Assembly: GCA_036768485.1 (NCBI GenBank) | Contig: JAVLUZ010000157.1 | Span: forward strand, 17,301,877 to 17,365,876 | Reading direction: 5' to 3' | Source of the DNA: Mermis nigrescens | Taxonomy: Eukaryota; Nematoda; Enoplea; Mermithida; Mermithidae | Length of the DNA stretch: 64,000 bases | In this document: piece by piece, positions 46,701 to 55,651 of the stretch | Position numbering within the stretch: the stretch's first letter is position 1 | Layout: each line of letters opens with the position of its first letter | Notes under the pieces: generated by a model | What the model was told of the DNA's origin: nothing | Seen by the model: only the letters and a program-made list of their open reading frames with translations | The model's database searches: none | Made by a program: the position numbers and the translations under genes

Positions 46701-49700
46701 ATTATCGGCGTCAGAAATTCATGCGTTTATGTCATGGATACCAGGACGTAAGTTCAGTTCGGACTTGACTGCTTTGCTTCTTAAACTGTTGTCAACAACA
46801 AGTTCTTATTAATCAAAGCATTATATTCATTTCGTCAGAATATCAGCCTTTATTACTTTTTGGTGCAAAAATTTGCTAGGAAAAAATTTTTTCAAAGGAT
46901 AGCAAAATGACTGCTTTTCTACTGGAGTATACTAAATCTTGAATATTTTCATATCTGTTAAATCGGATGTGAGGAAGTAAGAACTTCCATATATTAAATC
47001 TAGGCATGACCTAGGCTTTTGCCTCAGATTAATCTTTGTCCAAAAACCTCATTTTTTTACATTTACAAATTTCTGAATTTCGTACTTCTTGCGCTTACTC
47101 GCTACTTTGAAAAATTTAAAAAAAATTTAATTACGAGAAATAATCCGATATTTTTTTAATTATATCAATTTCCACGACTTTTACATCTGCTCTAATTGTT
47201 ATATACTTCAGGTATTTGATTAGGCGCCGAATAATACCCGACCGATTGCCAAAAATAGACTTATTTCGAAAAATAGCAATCAGCCCCTGCGGCACTTTTC
47301 TATTCGTCATCGACGACAATACGAAAATAAGCGCATGGAACATGGATCGATTAATTAGAATTAAAACAATTGATAATCTAGGTGCCGGGAAGTATTACGT
47401 CATGAGCTTAGCGTATCATCCTGTTGATAATTTTTTAGCCGTCGGCTTACTAGGAGATGATCAAATAGTCAGCGTATATAGCTACGATAGCACAAGTAAA
47501 CTAGCATCTTATGTTTTGACCTCAGTGTGTACAACTTGAGTTTTTCAGCCTAGAATAAGTCTTTTCACGAATATCACATTTTTTAATATAAGACTAATTA
47601 CAAAGTGAAATTCAAAAATATTGCAAAATTGTTGAAAACATTAGAGGTTACTCTGAATACATGAGAAGAAGGTTGTCAGGCAGAATGACAGTAGCCTAAA
47701 CTTTTTTCTTCGACCGAGTTGGTCGCTTGAGAAGGTACAGGGAATTTCTTGTATTTTTTAAGATATCAAAGCATAGTACCTTCAATTGATTCGCCTAGGG
47801 ACCGTATCTGATTTCTGGGGTTAAGGGATGCGGTTGGGGGATATGGGAGAATTCCGACCCTTGAAAAACCGGATCTAGTATACAATTTACCCCCAGCGTT
47901 TTTTAGCCGATCCATATAAGCTACAGTAACCAAACTTTACAAGGAGATAGCTATAAGCCTATTGTACTAATCTGGCAAAATTGATTACCTTACGGTGTAA
48001 ACTTACTGCTTTGAAAAAAAAAACTTACTTTACTTTACTTTAAACTTACTTTAAACTTACTTTTTTTAAACTTACTTTTTTAAATGTAGGATGTTGATTG
48101 AGTTACAAAAAACTGCTTTGTTTGAAACCCACCGAATCGTTTACAATTTTTAGATGCCGTTAGTACGTTGTAAACTGTGAGTGTAAAGCAGTAAGTTTAC
48201 ACCGTAAGTTAATCAATTTTGCCAGATTAGTACAATAGGCTTATAGCTATCTCCTTGTAAAGTTTGGTTACTGTAGCTTATATGGATCGGCTAAAAAACG
48301 CTGGGGGTAAATTGTATACTAGATCCGAAAAACCTTTCGCGCCGCCCCTGAAAATTTTTCCAACCCCAGCCGAAATGTTTAATTTTACCAAAAATATCAT
48401 AGTAAAAGTGCTGTTATAAGCGTTTTCAGCGATCCTTCAGCTCAAAAGTACCAAATATTCGGTGCTTCACGTCACCGCTTTATTTTTGACTATACTTTGT
48501 TCAATTTATTCCATTTTTTCGCATTTTACCATGTGTTTCTCAAATGTTTTGATGTTTTAAAAGGATAGAGCATCGTTAACAACGCCAAAAAATTTGTTTT
48601 TTTGGCGCATATTCATCTTTTTTGAGCCCAAAAAGCACTTTAGAGAAAATGTTTAGTTTCAAAACCATGACTTTTATACTCTACGTGTCTCTCCGGCATG
48701 CGCTAAATAAAACTTTAGAAATATTTATTGACTTGCGAATTTGAGGAATAAAACTATCATAGTGCATTAAAAATAGCGAAACTCTAGTGAAACAAAATCC
48801 ATAAATATATCTTTTACTACAAAGACGATAAAACAACTAAAATAGGCAAATGGAAGAAATGTGAGCTTTTTCTCTAAATTTAATCCACGATTAATCAGGC
48901 TTCAAGAAAGCGGCTCATAAATCTGATGAACTTTCCCCTTTAACAATGCTAGATGGCTATCGTGCGAGTTGATATAGCTACTGTAGATTATCACTCCTAT
49001 CTTATTAGTTCAAAATACTATTGCGTAGTCACTTTAACACATGGGCGTAGAGGAGTCTGGAGTCTGGAGTCTGGACCACTAGAATTCGGCGGAGTCCCAG
49101 ATCTATAGACTTCAGAATGAAATGTTTGGTGCTAGTTTTAACAGTGGCGTAGCCGTGGGAGATGGGGGCTAGTCCATGCGTGGCAGCAAGAAAACTTCTG
49201 CGGGGATCAGGATGGCGTAGAATTGCTAAAAATATTACTAAAAATAGAATTCTGGGGGTACAGAGTACATATAAGCGGTCAGCACCCAAATTCTCAGGAG
49301 GGGCTGCAATGTTTTTCAAAGGTCAGAAAATTGTTTTTAGAAATGATGGTATGGCGAAACAACACCATTTTTCAACGTTTTTTATCGGGCGCTATCCATT
49401 GGCATCAAAAAAATTGTGAAAAAAACGAAAAAAATTTGAAAAATTGAATTCTGCGGAGAAAATTTCTGTTTCTGGGGAGAATTGCAAGAAAAACAAAAAA
49501 AATTTCAAATATTGAATTCTGGGTGTGGAATTTCGGTTTCTCGAGGAGAGGGCTATTCGGCCTTTGAGGGAGGTTGCATACTCTCCTAATTCCCCCACGC
49601 TCAGGTGTGGTCTACAGTAATCCTCTCAAAATTTTGGAGTACGAGTATTTTCGACAACGGTCCCGTAAAAGAAAAAATGGTAAATTAGTTCAACACAAAT

Positions 49701-50525
49701 CCTGCTTGAAGATATTTTAACATACTTTTGAACTGATATGCCTAAAATTTTTAAGCGTTTCGCGTCTATTTATATAAATACAGCGTATTTTTATAATATA
49801 ATTTAAGTAAAATTAAATTCTACAAAAATTTTTAGTGCGTTCTCAAAGACACCATTATTCTTGCCCATCTAAGGGTAGTTATTGAGGAATCCGACTTCAA
49901 AATCTTCGTTTCTTCTGAATTTAGAAAGTCATCTACGCCCCTTATCTTTAGCAATATTTTTTAGTTTTGAGGCCTAGAATTAGGCCGCTGCCCATGTATG
50001 GTCACCTCAAATTTTTTTCAAAAAAATCATAAAAAAATAAATCGGGTCAAATTGGTATAATATTTCCGATTTGTTATGATTTTTATTTATTATATTACCG
50101 CTGACCTGAGTAGTATCTGTGACATCAATCTTCTTACTTTTCGTTTCAGTGGCACCAGCTGATGAAGATAAACTAGTGTATGCAGGAGATGAATGACAAT
50201 TTTCTCTACTTTAGGGGAAATGAACACTTTTTAGCAAATGACCAACTTTATTTTTGCATGCAATGGTAATGAAACATAAAATATTTATCATGAAATTCCG
50301 ATTAAATCATGAATTTATGGATAAGCGGTCTTGATAAAAATCATATCTGGCCCACTCAATGTGAAAGCGAAAACAGAAAAGAATGTCTTGCATACACTGT
50401 ACATCGCATTACTTTGATGTGATTGCAGTCAACAAGTCGCTTCATCGCATCAACAGTCAAAACAGCCGGATTTTTCCATCGAGCGCATTTTGGCTAAACG
50501 AAGAGTCCTCACAATCAATGATTAA
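35038..50525 (+). CDS. AHI1: AHI1/Jouberin orthologue (gene-level, 13 exons)
   Basis: Exons: 35038-35408, 36351-36464, 36535-36636, 37985-38178, 39549-39686, 39748-39805, 39964-40079, 42019-42172, 42734-42907, 46653-46747, 47212-47495, and tentatively 50150-50177 and 50429-50525. All phases agree, giving about 640 residues after an unresolved N-terminus. Jouberin is a ciliary transition-zone/basal-body scaffold; human mutations cause Joubert syndrome. Conserved landmarks in order are HKTDRIKSKIYITHPSVKVH, NVDYLLPQMTQP, IWNELLIFNESF, IAWAFLK, W.KC...YPGSLFVTIKS, VWSRSPGQKCKIPNKKLLTF, then a WD40 propeller (exons at 39.5-47.5 kb) ending ISPCGTFLFV and LAYHPVDNFLAVG. The vertebrate C-terminal SH3 domain was not found; the tail is short. 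Introns carry at least six transposons. AATAAA at 50606 lies 80 nt after the proposed stop. The identity is secure; the 5' and 3' ends are not. Confidence 0.92.
36351..36464 (+). CDS. AHI1: AHI1 exon, pre-WD40 region, part 2
   Basis: Acceptor TTTTTTTCAAATAG, 38 codons LLDFISLKQLINKKRVNVLE then KDTNSENAWIRIAWAFLK, donor GTAAGA, phase 0 on both sides. Human AHI1 has '(F)EILDFLS...FRKIAWAFLK' at this place. It is too short to appear as a long open frame. Confidence 0.85.
36535..36636 (+). CDS. AHI1: AHI1 exon, pre-WD40 region, part 3
   Basis: 34 codons PKISDVSPHDAGMKRLQMYR then ATKNVKNQDGRITE. The motif KRLQMYR aligns with human 'KLRLQLYYP'. Acceptor GTCTTAAG and donor GAA then GTTTGC, a weak site, are both phase 0. 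The join to the next exon (GRITE|IYNWYKC) matches human 'VVEAFEWWSKC' without a gap. Confidence 0.7.
36763..37022 (+). repeat. Interspersed repeat, GAATTCTGGGG family, copy 4 (in AHI1 intron)
   Basis: Starts 'catgggtggacagcacc', passes AAAAATGGTGGCATGGCG, TTTCTCATCGAGCACTATCC and TTGAATTTTTGGGG, and ends 'cccacgcccacgtgtgg'. This is the most complete copy in the window. Confidence 0.85.
37985..38178 (+). CDS. AHI1: AHI1 exon, pre-WD40 region, part 4
   Basis: Reads IYNWYKCDNKVKYPGSLFVT, IKSTIPPNPVPPSTRSMYPV and on to DADESIKF, between acceptor GTTCCAG and donor GTATGC (phase 2). It matches human '[21 protein letters not shown]......P.YRSM', including the conserved W..KC and YP.(S/T)L(F/Y)VT. 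Confidence 0.88.
39455..39484 (+). repeat. tRNA-like B-box fragment in an AHI1 intron
   Basis: CCTAGGTTCGAGTCCTGGCT resembles the T-arm and 3' part of a tRNA, with B-box GGTTCGAGTCC. No convincing A-box or cloverleaf precedes it, so it is at most a SINE or tRNA relic. Confidence 0.3.
39549..39686 (+). CDS. AHI1: AHI1 exon, start of the WD40 propeller
   Basis: Acceptor CGCTTTAG, then PQEEVEESIVWSRSPGQKCK and IPNKKLLTFSPGKTGCNRLA, FSKDGR. It aligns with human '[40 protein letters not shown]'. The donor is AG then GTTGAT, phase 2, and weak. Confidence 0.9.
39748..39805 (+). CDS. AHI1: AHI1 exon, WD40 propeller (58-nt exon)
   Basis: Acceptor CGTTTCCAG, phase 2 in, phase 0 out, donor GTGAGA. Encodes LLACSGSRAINEHVIAFYS, matching human 'ILAAACASRDGYPIILYE'. 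Confidence 0.85.
39964..40079 (+). CDS. AHI1: AHI1 exon, WD40 propeller
   Basis: Acceptor TTCTCTTAG, IPRGTYKGTCYCHKALVYHL, EFSPDSSMIVSASADCTVR, donor GTAAGC (phase 2). It contains one WD repeat with the GH-like CH, the strand 'VYHLEFSPDSS' and the 'SASAD.T(V/A)R' turn. Confidence 0.9.
40290..40500. mobile_element. Possible MITE in an AHI1 intron
   Basis: TTTCTATAAAGTGTGGC on the left and TATAGAAACC on the right form short inverted ends. The interior repeats 'cttaagcc/ggcttaag' several times in both orientations. The limits and duplication are not clear. Confidence 0.4.
40640..40715. repeat. (TA)n microsatellite
   Basis: About 70 bp of pure TA dinucleotides in an AHI1 intron. Confidence 0.95.
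41516..41685. mobile_element. 170-bp hAT MITE, copy 1, TSD ATTATTCA
   Basis: The ends (G/C)AGGCACGTAGCT match in inverted orientation, and the 8-mer ATTATTCA flanks both sides exactly (41508-41515 and 41686-41693). Subterminal G-runs face each other. The element has the same length as the copy at 42992-43161. Confidence 0.88.
42019..42172 (+). CDS. AHI1: AHI1 exon, WD40 propeller
   Basis: Acceptor GTTTTCAG completes Arg, then LWDCKRFTCLKIVHHDSFVY, TAIFCTLVDETAIISASFDS and QIRVWQTDSIE. It aligns with human 'VLPHPSFVYTAKFHP...VVTGCYDSMIRIWKVE'. The donor is either GTTAGC after GAA (chosen) or GTCATT five codons later. Both keep phase 0. Confidence 0.9.
42734..42907 (+). CDS. AHI1: AHI1 exon, WD40 propeller
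   Basis: Acceptor CTTTCAG, LIQTMRGHAAPINCLCLSND, YATLFSGDSTGIIINWIRPR, then DIPRYDLKQKVAIEELKS. It aligns with human 'FDVHKSFINSLCFD...MYSGDCTGVIVVWN'. The phase-0 donor is GTTTCA, a weak site. The linker to the next exon then has nearly the human length. Confidence 0.85.
42992..43161. mobile_element. 170-bp hAT MITE, copy 2 (inverted), TSD ACTAT(A/T)TT
   Basis: Both ends read CAGGCACG inward. The interior matches 41516-41685 in reverse complement (for example TGGCCGTTCTATTTTGG). ACTATATT and ACTATTTT flank the ends (42984-42991 and 43162-43169), with one mismatch. Confidence 0.85.
43216..44889. mobile_element. 1.67-kb element with tandem-repeat (foldback-like) termini, TSD CAACCTCT
   Basis: The left end has four to five units of about 15 bp (GACATTAGAGCGC type, 43227-43293). 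The right end has six inverted units (GCGCTCTAATGTC type, 44778-44877). The exact 8-mer CAACCTCT flanks both sides (43208-43215 and 44890-44897). The interior is not obviously a transposase and contains an exon-like frame (see 43831-44055). It lies in an AHI1 intron. Confidence 0.85.
43831..44055 (+). CDS. Exon-like ORF carried inside the tandem-repeat-ended element
   Basis: It follows an acceptor-like 'ttaataacag' and reads MSFLHKNDLEFQKVKETCFG, MIIKLLEFQPKIAHENFLGE, KVFRNLCTGAQGPVQKSQNV, RVILGEWKEVC, then stop. The composition is more protein-like than neighbouring open frames. The helix-rich pattern and final 'ILGEW' loosely recall alpha-solenoid (VHS/ENTH-type) domains, but I cannot assign it. 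An earlier exon-like piece is near 43563-43632, ending at GTAAGA. It may be a captured host-gene fragment or part of an unrecognised element protein. Confidence 0.3.
   Translation: MDRMSFLHKNDLEFQKVKETCFGMIIKLLEFQPKIAHENFLGEKVFRNLCTGAQGPVQKSQNVRVILGEWKEVC
45745..46010 (-). repeat. Interspersed repeat, GAATTCTGGGG family, copy 5 (inverted, AHI1 intron)
   Basis: Reverse complement has GATAGGTGCATCAAAATTCT, GGTGGTATGCCG, TTTCTCATCGAGCACTAGC and GAATTCTGGGGGCG. Related G-rich remnants continue to about 46470. Confidence 0.8.
46653..46747 (+). CDS. AHI1: AHI1 exon, WD40 propeller
   Basis: Acceptor CATTGCAG, phase 0; RQSIDNLILHPDHRSLIIGV, RNSCVYVMDTR; donor GTAAGT, phase 2. It matches human '[31 protein letters not shown]'. 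Confidence 0.9.
47212..47495 (+). CDS. AHI1: AHI1 exon, last WD40 repeats
   Basis: Acceptor TACTTCAG, then YLIRRRIIPDRLPKIDLFRK, IAISPCGTFLFVIDDNTKIS, AWNMDRLIRIKTIDN and VMSLAYHPVDNFLAVGLLGD, DQIVSVYSYDST. It aligns with human '[23 protein letters not shown]' and 'IRDISYHPFENMVAFCAFG'. If the donor GTAAAC at 47496 is not used, the frame runs to TGA at 47539, ending SKLASYVLTSVCTT. Confidence 0.9.
47871..48326. mobile_element. 456-bp MITE with nearly perfect 150-bp TIRs, TSD GAAAAACC
   Basis: GGATCTAGTATACAATTTAC and its inverted copy end the element, and the TIRs agree almost base for base over about 150 bp (47871-48018 against 48180-48326). GAAAAACC flanks both ends exactly (47863-47870 and 48327-48334). 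The centre is a run of AAACTTACTTT units. It also contains GTGTAAAC/GTTTACAC words. Near-identity of the arms indicates recent movement. It lies in the last proposed intron of AHI1, or just 3' of the gene if the 47539 stop is used. Confidence 0.93.
49170..49615 (+). repeat. Interspersed repeat, GAATTCTGGGG family, copy 6
   Basis: Contains TAGAATTCTGGGGGTAC, AGCGGTCAGCACCC, GATGGTATGGCG, GGGCGCTATCCATTGGCATC and GAATTCTGGG, and ends 'cccccacgctcaggtgtgg'. It looks like two partial copies back to back. Confidence 0.8.
50150..50177 (+). CDS. AHI1: Candidate AHI1 micro-exon (28 nt)
   Basis: Between acceptor TTCGTTTCAG and donor GTATGC, the phases fit the 47495 donor on one side and the 50429 exon on the other. 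Encodes APADEDKLV. Too short for homology to support it. Confidence 0.35.
50429..50525 (+). CDS. AHI1: Candidate AHI1 terminal exon
   Basis: Acceptor GATTGCAG, then QQVASSHQQSKQPDFSIERI, LAKRRVLTIND and TAA at 50523-50525 in the frame demanded by the preceding micro-exon. Human AHI1 also has a polar, Ser/Gln-rich segment after the propeller, but not enough to prove homology. AATAAA follows 80 nt later. The longer open frame in another phase (50383-50610) is ignored because it does not fit the splicing. Confidence 0.4.
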
Positions 50526-50605
50526 AATATCGACGATCTATGACGATTTCAAAACGTTTGAAATATTTTTACTTTTACTACGAGAAACAAGTTTTACAAT
50601 GACCG

Positions 50606-50611
50606 AATAAA
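50606..50611 (+). terminator. Possible AHI1 polyadenylation signal
   Basis: AATAAA about 80 nt after the proposed AHI1 stop codon. Confidence 0.35.
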
Positions 50612-51527
50612 ATGTTCAGCAGTACAGTTGGAACCAGGCACGCAAGTAGAAAAACGATGATCGGAAAAGTTTGGCTGGTCCTGTACAGGAAAAAATCCAA
50701 AATTGTGGGCAAAAAAAGAAAGAAAAAAACGAACAAAACTTATGTACTTTTGCAAAAATGGTAGTTTTTTCCATATTTTGCCGATTATACAAATTTTTTG
50801 GCCAATTAGGCTTATCTACAGCATGGAAATCTGGGATGGAGGTCAGGCCCAAAAAATCTGCAAAAAGTGCCTTTTTAGTAAGCAAAAAAAGTCGGGTAAA
50901 TGTCAAAAATGCTGTTTTTAGGCATTTCTTGACAATGATCGTTCTTTCATAACAAAAAGAAATTTTAAAAAAATTTTGAAAAATGAGAAAATTGAACAAA
51001 GTCTAGTCAAAAAAAGTGTATATGGCGCGAGGCGTTCAAAATTTGAGACTTTAGTCAAAAATGAGCTAAAAACGCTATCAAAAAACCACACTTTTCACAA
51101 TTTTTCCAAAAAATGGACAATTCTGCGTGAGTCGCAGCCATTGTGCAAGGGTCAGCAGCCATTCTGCGGGGGTACCCTCAACCCCTTCAAGAGCACGAAT
51201 GGAGCTAAGCAAGTTGTTGAGCTGCTCGTCAATATTATAGTAATTACGAAGTAAAATTTGCATTATCCTTGTTTGTGAGCATGTGCGTATAATCAGAAAC
51301 GTACAGTCACGCTTTATAGAATCAGAATCTTAGAATTTAAAAAATTATCTACAATAACTGCAGATATATGGGAGTCGAGTGAGATTTTGTCATTTCATGC
51401 ATATTTGTGAATTTTTGAAAATTATCACTTTTTATAAAAGATATTTTGCAGCTTATATTTCATATTTAATATAAATTATAGCTTATAATTCTTCAAATAT
51501 TAAGCGACATTTCCAGGGTATATACAT
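50612..51527. other. Repeat-like sequence without a gene
   Basis: Open frames on both strands across 50616-51000 look repeat-derived: their A/T-rich text resembles that around other GCG(A)AGGCG copies, here at 51025. No domain or splice-flanked exon is seen. Confidence 0.4.
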
Positions 51528-51539
51528 AGCTGACTCATT

Positions 51540-52672
51540 GCTTGAGTCCAGGGTGATCGTACGTCCATGGTGACCGCCCGTTCAGCTTGGCCGTCCGTTC
51601 AGCCTGGCCGTCCATCCAGGGTGGCCGTCTGATGCTATATGAGTGCAAAATTATGGCGTTAATTTTCCAGGGTGGACGCCCATCCAGCTTGGCCGTCCAC
51701 CCAGGCTGGTCGCCCACCCAGGATGGCTGTCTACAGTAAAATATGGCTTAGTTATACTGTCCGAAGTGGCCGTCTGTCTATGCTATATTTGATTTCTATT
51801 TTAAATGTTACATAATATAACGACAACATTTATTTGAATATTACTCAAACGAGTACCAAATACTGGAATTCTCTCTTATATGAAATGCGCCTAATTGATA
51901 TGCTTCTCGCACAATAAGAAAAGCACCCCATTTGTATGCATCTTGTTTACTTTGTCAAGCGGAATGTGTGCAAAGGATTATACCGTCAGCAAGAAACATA
52001 ATTTCAGTTTTATTCAAGTATTCTACTTTTTTCATGAGGTGCTTGCTAGAGGCAAAATTTTTTACGACTAATCACAATAATTTTTTTACTGTGTCAGAGA
52101 GTTTAATAACTTCGTACATAAATTCTAAGAATTTTCAACGACAATAAGCCGAGGGTTACGATAATTATATATCAGATTAATGCTATAATCGCAATCTGTC
52201 AGCTTATTGTCGGAGAAAATTTTAATTTATGAACGAAATTGTGTGAAACAGACTATAGTGGCTAGAAAATATCACTCTTAACATAAGTAAATAACCAAGC
52301 AAAAACTTTTTTGGGTAAGCCAGAATAATAGCGTAATAATTCATACATTAAATAAGTCCTATTCCTTTTTGTCACTTACTAAAATAAATCTATAAACCAC
52401 CCTTAAGCTATTCTTTTGTAAAAGTTGAAGTCGGACAATCAAGACTGTCGGAGAAACTGGATTTGATTTAAGACAATCTAAAAATGACCTGTTTTATTAT
52501 TAGAAGGAAAATTCAGACAACCGTTCAAGAAATATGACCGAATGGTTAGGCCACCTAGCCAATTAGGGTGGCCTAGCCACTGGACTGGCGGCCACCCTGC
52601 ACGGGCGGCCACAGAGGACGGACGGCCAGGCTGAACGGACGGCCACTTTGGTCAGTACCGACTCAGTGATAC
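51540..52672. mobile_element. Element with GGCCGTCC tandem-repeat inverted ends
   Basis: The left end (51553-51735) holds about eight 17-bp units of the type TGGCCGTCCGTTCAGCC. The right end (52545-52648) holds the inverted units (GGACGGCCAGGCTGAACGG and variants). GACTCATTG and GACTCAGTG next to the two ends may be a duplication with one mismatch. The interior contains a smaller inverted-repeat unit (52090-52255). No transposase is seen. The architecture is the same as that of 43216-44889 although the sequence is unrelated. Confidence 0.7.
52090..52255. mobile_element. Small MITE with GACAATAAGC arms
   Basis: Inverted arms of about 60 bp (phrases ACTTCGTACATAAATT and TCAACGACAATAAGC against their complements) surround GGGTTACGATAATTATATAT. 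A second copy at 58940-59510 carries a 391-bp insertion at that central point. Confidence 0.65.
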
Positions 52673-52679
52673 AAAGAAA

Positions 52680-53626
52680 GTAGTAAAACTGAATGATTCG
52701 CATTGATGATAAACGTATCGATGAAATCAAATGATAACGTTCGACTTAAAATTTCTGCTAAGTGCTGCCAAAATTGAAAGACGACATAAATACACTAATC
52801 AAGTAATAATTTTAATTTTAGCTAATTGAAGCTTAGCAAGTCAGATCGGACTGTGTGTAAGTGATTATGTATGCATATGCTGAACAAGTGGAATACACAA
52901 TTTCTGTCAGTTTTTTAAGTATGAACAAAATGTTTATCTGATTTATTCTTCCTCGCAATTAGTCTTTAGCACTTCCGAGTTTTCGTTCAAAAAATATGTA
53001 TAACTGAAGACATGAAAGCGGGCAATTACGGTTTGTGAGCCATGCCAATTTAATTTGCTTAATTTGCTAATAATTACTGATTTTCCGTTGTACGTGCTCT
53101 TTTATCCATGAAAGCGTATCTTAAATTCGTTTGCTTCTAATTGAATTTCATTCTTTTGGCTCCATCGGTAAAAATGTCCTTTAGTGTGCGAAATCACTTC
53201 CTCCTTATACAATGCTGATGAATTAATTCCGATGACCAATCAGATTTATTTCTACAAATTATCTCGTATTTTTCTCAAAATTACTTTTAGTTTATTTGAT
53301 GAAAGCAACGTATCGAACATGGTGAGACTTTTTAGAGTTTTTCGTCCTGCTTCCTTATCTCAATTTTCGCGAATAAAGCTAGACAGTGTTTTGTTACCTT
53401 TTTGATTTCTTCTCCGCGAATTGGTCAAAGATGGCATTATTTTATACGAAAACATCTGAATAAAAGGATAGCATGGTGGTCGCACTGCGCGCGTAAGCTT
53501 AGGTATCTGGGCTGGAATTCAGACACCCAGAATGCGAGACCTTCACAATTCGGTAGGAATTTAATTCATACGTACTTTTACATATCGCGATTTCGCCCTA
53601 TTAGCAGACTACTCAGAATTTGGTTG
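52680..53626. other. No gene recognised
   Basis: AT-rich sequence. The open frames at 53184-53405 and 53402-53722 (plus) show no domain, and the second runs into the next transposon. Confidence 0.4.
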
Positions 53627-53634
53627 CTGCTAAT

Positions 53635-55651
53635 TAGGGATGCAACGGGTAGTGAATTTTGGTGTATTCGGGTTCGGGTTCGGATAGTTCATCCAAGTTT
53701 ATTCGGGTTCGGGTTCGGGTAGTCTACTTTAATTTACTCGGGTCCGGGTTCGGGTATCAAAATCAATACCCGATCGGGTTCGGGTTCGGGTATTTCAGTA
53801 AGTATATAAGAATACCAGTGTATTGCGAAGTTCTTAGGTACATGCAGTGTTTCTTTTTTGTACAAGGTCCGTTTGTACATGTACAAAGATGGTTTCCAAA
53901 AGTCTTTGTACATTTTGTACATGCACATTTTTGTGTATATGATATGCAAATTCTGCCATTTTAAAGATATGTTGGACAAACAATTACTCATTTCGGCGCG
54001 AGGCGCCGAAAATTTTTGGTAGTTGTACGCCTTTTTACAGTTTTTGTCTTCCCAAAAATCTTTGTACATTTTGTACATACAAATTTTTGGGTACTATAAT
54101 ATGGTACAGTAGCGATTTTAGTGTGGTAAAAACCGAGTTGTTCGACTTTTGGCAGTGTATTATAGCTAATTTCTGGGTTTATAAGGGCAAAATCACTATG
54201 AATTGCCTTAAAACGGCGCGAAGCACCGAAAAATTTGACATTTTTCCATTCTAAATGCAAATTCTGCCATTTTAAAGTTATAGAGGACAAACAATTACTC
54301 ATTATGACGCCAAGCCCCGAAAATTTTTAAGAATTTTTCACATTTTTACAGTTTTTGTCTTCCCAAAAATCGTTGCACATTTTTACACGCAAATTTTTAG
54401 GTACTATAATATGGTACAGTAGCGATTTTAGTGTGGTAAAAACAGAGTTGTTCGACTTTTGGTAGTGTATTTCAGCTAATTTCTGGGTCTCTAAGCGCAA
54501 AATCACCAAGAATTGTCTTAAAACGGCCGGAAGCGCCGAAAAATTTGACATTTTTCCATTCTAAATGCAAATTCTGCCATTTTCAAGATAAATAGGACAA
54601 ACAATTACTCATTTCGACGCGAAGCCCCGAAAAGTTTTAGGAATTTTCCACCTTTTTACAGTTTTGTCTTCCCAAAAATCGTTGCACATTTTGTACACAC
54701 AAATTTTTAGGTACTATAATATGGTGCAGTAGCGATTTTAGTGTGGTAAAAACAGAGTTGTTCGACTTTTTGGGAGTGTATTTTAGCTAATTTCTGGGTC
54801 TCTTAGGGCAACAATCCCTATTTGAAATGCAATTTCTGCTATTATCATTTCGGCGTTAAGCGCCGAAAATTTTTGCGAGTTTCAGACCTTTTTTCAATTT
54901 TTGTCTTCCGAAAAAGTCTTTGTACATCGGTAAAAATCTTTGCCGAGTACAAAAAAAGACTGGGTACATGTAAGCCAGATGTTACAATTTTTATTATTAT
55001 TAGATGCCTAGTGCGTAATGATTCAAAATGTTTCAGTCAAATTTCCAGTAATTTTCCTTCCTCCTCTCAGTGTGCAAGAACGCTAATATAAATGGGAGGT
55101 AGCGCTCAGTGTATTGTGTCTGATATACACCTAACAACGAAATTTCTTGCATGGAGAAACTGCCGAAAAACTGTCATTCGTGAAGTTTAATTTGATAGAA
55201 ACCAAGTTTAATTACGACCAAAGAAGCAATGTTTAGCATTTTATACGATATCATTTGGCAATTGTTTTGTGAAATAAAAAGATTAAAAATCCACGTGAAC
55301 CGATTGAAATATACCGCTATTTATGTGTACTTGATAACTAAATGAAATGCGGCGTTTTAGGGTCGAGCAAACTGAAAAGGGCGGAAAAAGTCGAAAATTT
55401 TTGAATCTTTGATATACAATTTTGGGATTTTAGAGCTTAAAAATACCTGAATAAACCCGGATAAAATCCATAAACATTCGGGTTCGGGTTCGGGTTTGGG
55501 TTCGGGTTCGGGTAGTTATAATAATTTTATTCGGCATAGGGTTCGGGTTCGGGTAGTCAAGTTCACTTTATTCGGGTTTGGGTTCGGGATCGGGTCCTGA
55601 ATTTTGTTCGGGTACCTGAGTATTCGGGTTCGGGCACCCGTTGCATCCCTA
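53635..55651. mobile_element. 2.0-kb hAT element with TTCGGG-rich subterminal repeats, TSD CTGCTAAT
   Basis: Both ends read TAGGGATGCAACGGGT inward, a hAT-like terminus. The exact 8-mer CTGCTAAT flanks both sides (53627-53634 and 55652-55659). Subterminal blocks (53665-53790 and 55475-55640) are arrays of TTCGGG hexamers. The interior has three diverged copies of a unit of about 310 bp (53940-54850) with landmarks AAATTTGACATTTTTCCATT and GTACTATAATATGGT. No transposase was found. Confidence 0.92.
53940..54850. repeat. Internal tandem repeat, about 310-bp unit, three copies
   Basis: AAATTTGACATTTTTCCATT recurs at 54231 and 54541. GTACTATAATATGGTRCAGT recurs at about 54092, 54401 and 54713. 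Each unit also carries a GCGAAGC(G/A)CCGAAAA motif. The minus-strand open frames here repeat the same peptides and are not genes. Confidence 0.9.

Noticed and set aside
50383..50610. 75-residue open frame ending at AATAAA
   Set aside because: Its frame disagrees with the splice phase; the alternative frame from acceptor 50428 fits the AHI1 exon chain better.
51535..51717. Open frame with repeated GRPPW-type peptide
   Set aside because: It is the translation of the GGCCGTCC tandem array at the end of a mobile element.
53660..53795. TTCGGG repeats as an internal telomere
   Set aside because: The arrays lie inside an element with hAT ends and an exact 8-bp duplication, and a second array is at its other end.
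53402..54302. Open frames with RVRVRV-like or EPEPDP-like peptides, and repeated frames after them
   Set aside because: They come from TTCGGG arrays and the 310-bp internal repeats of a hAT element.
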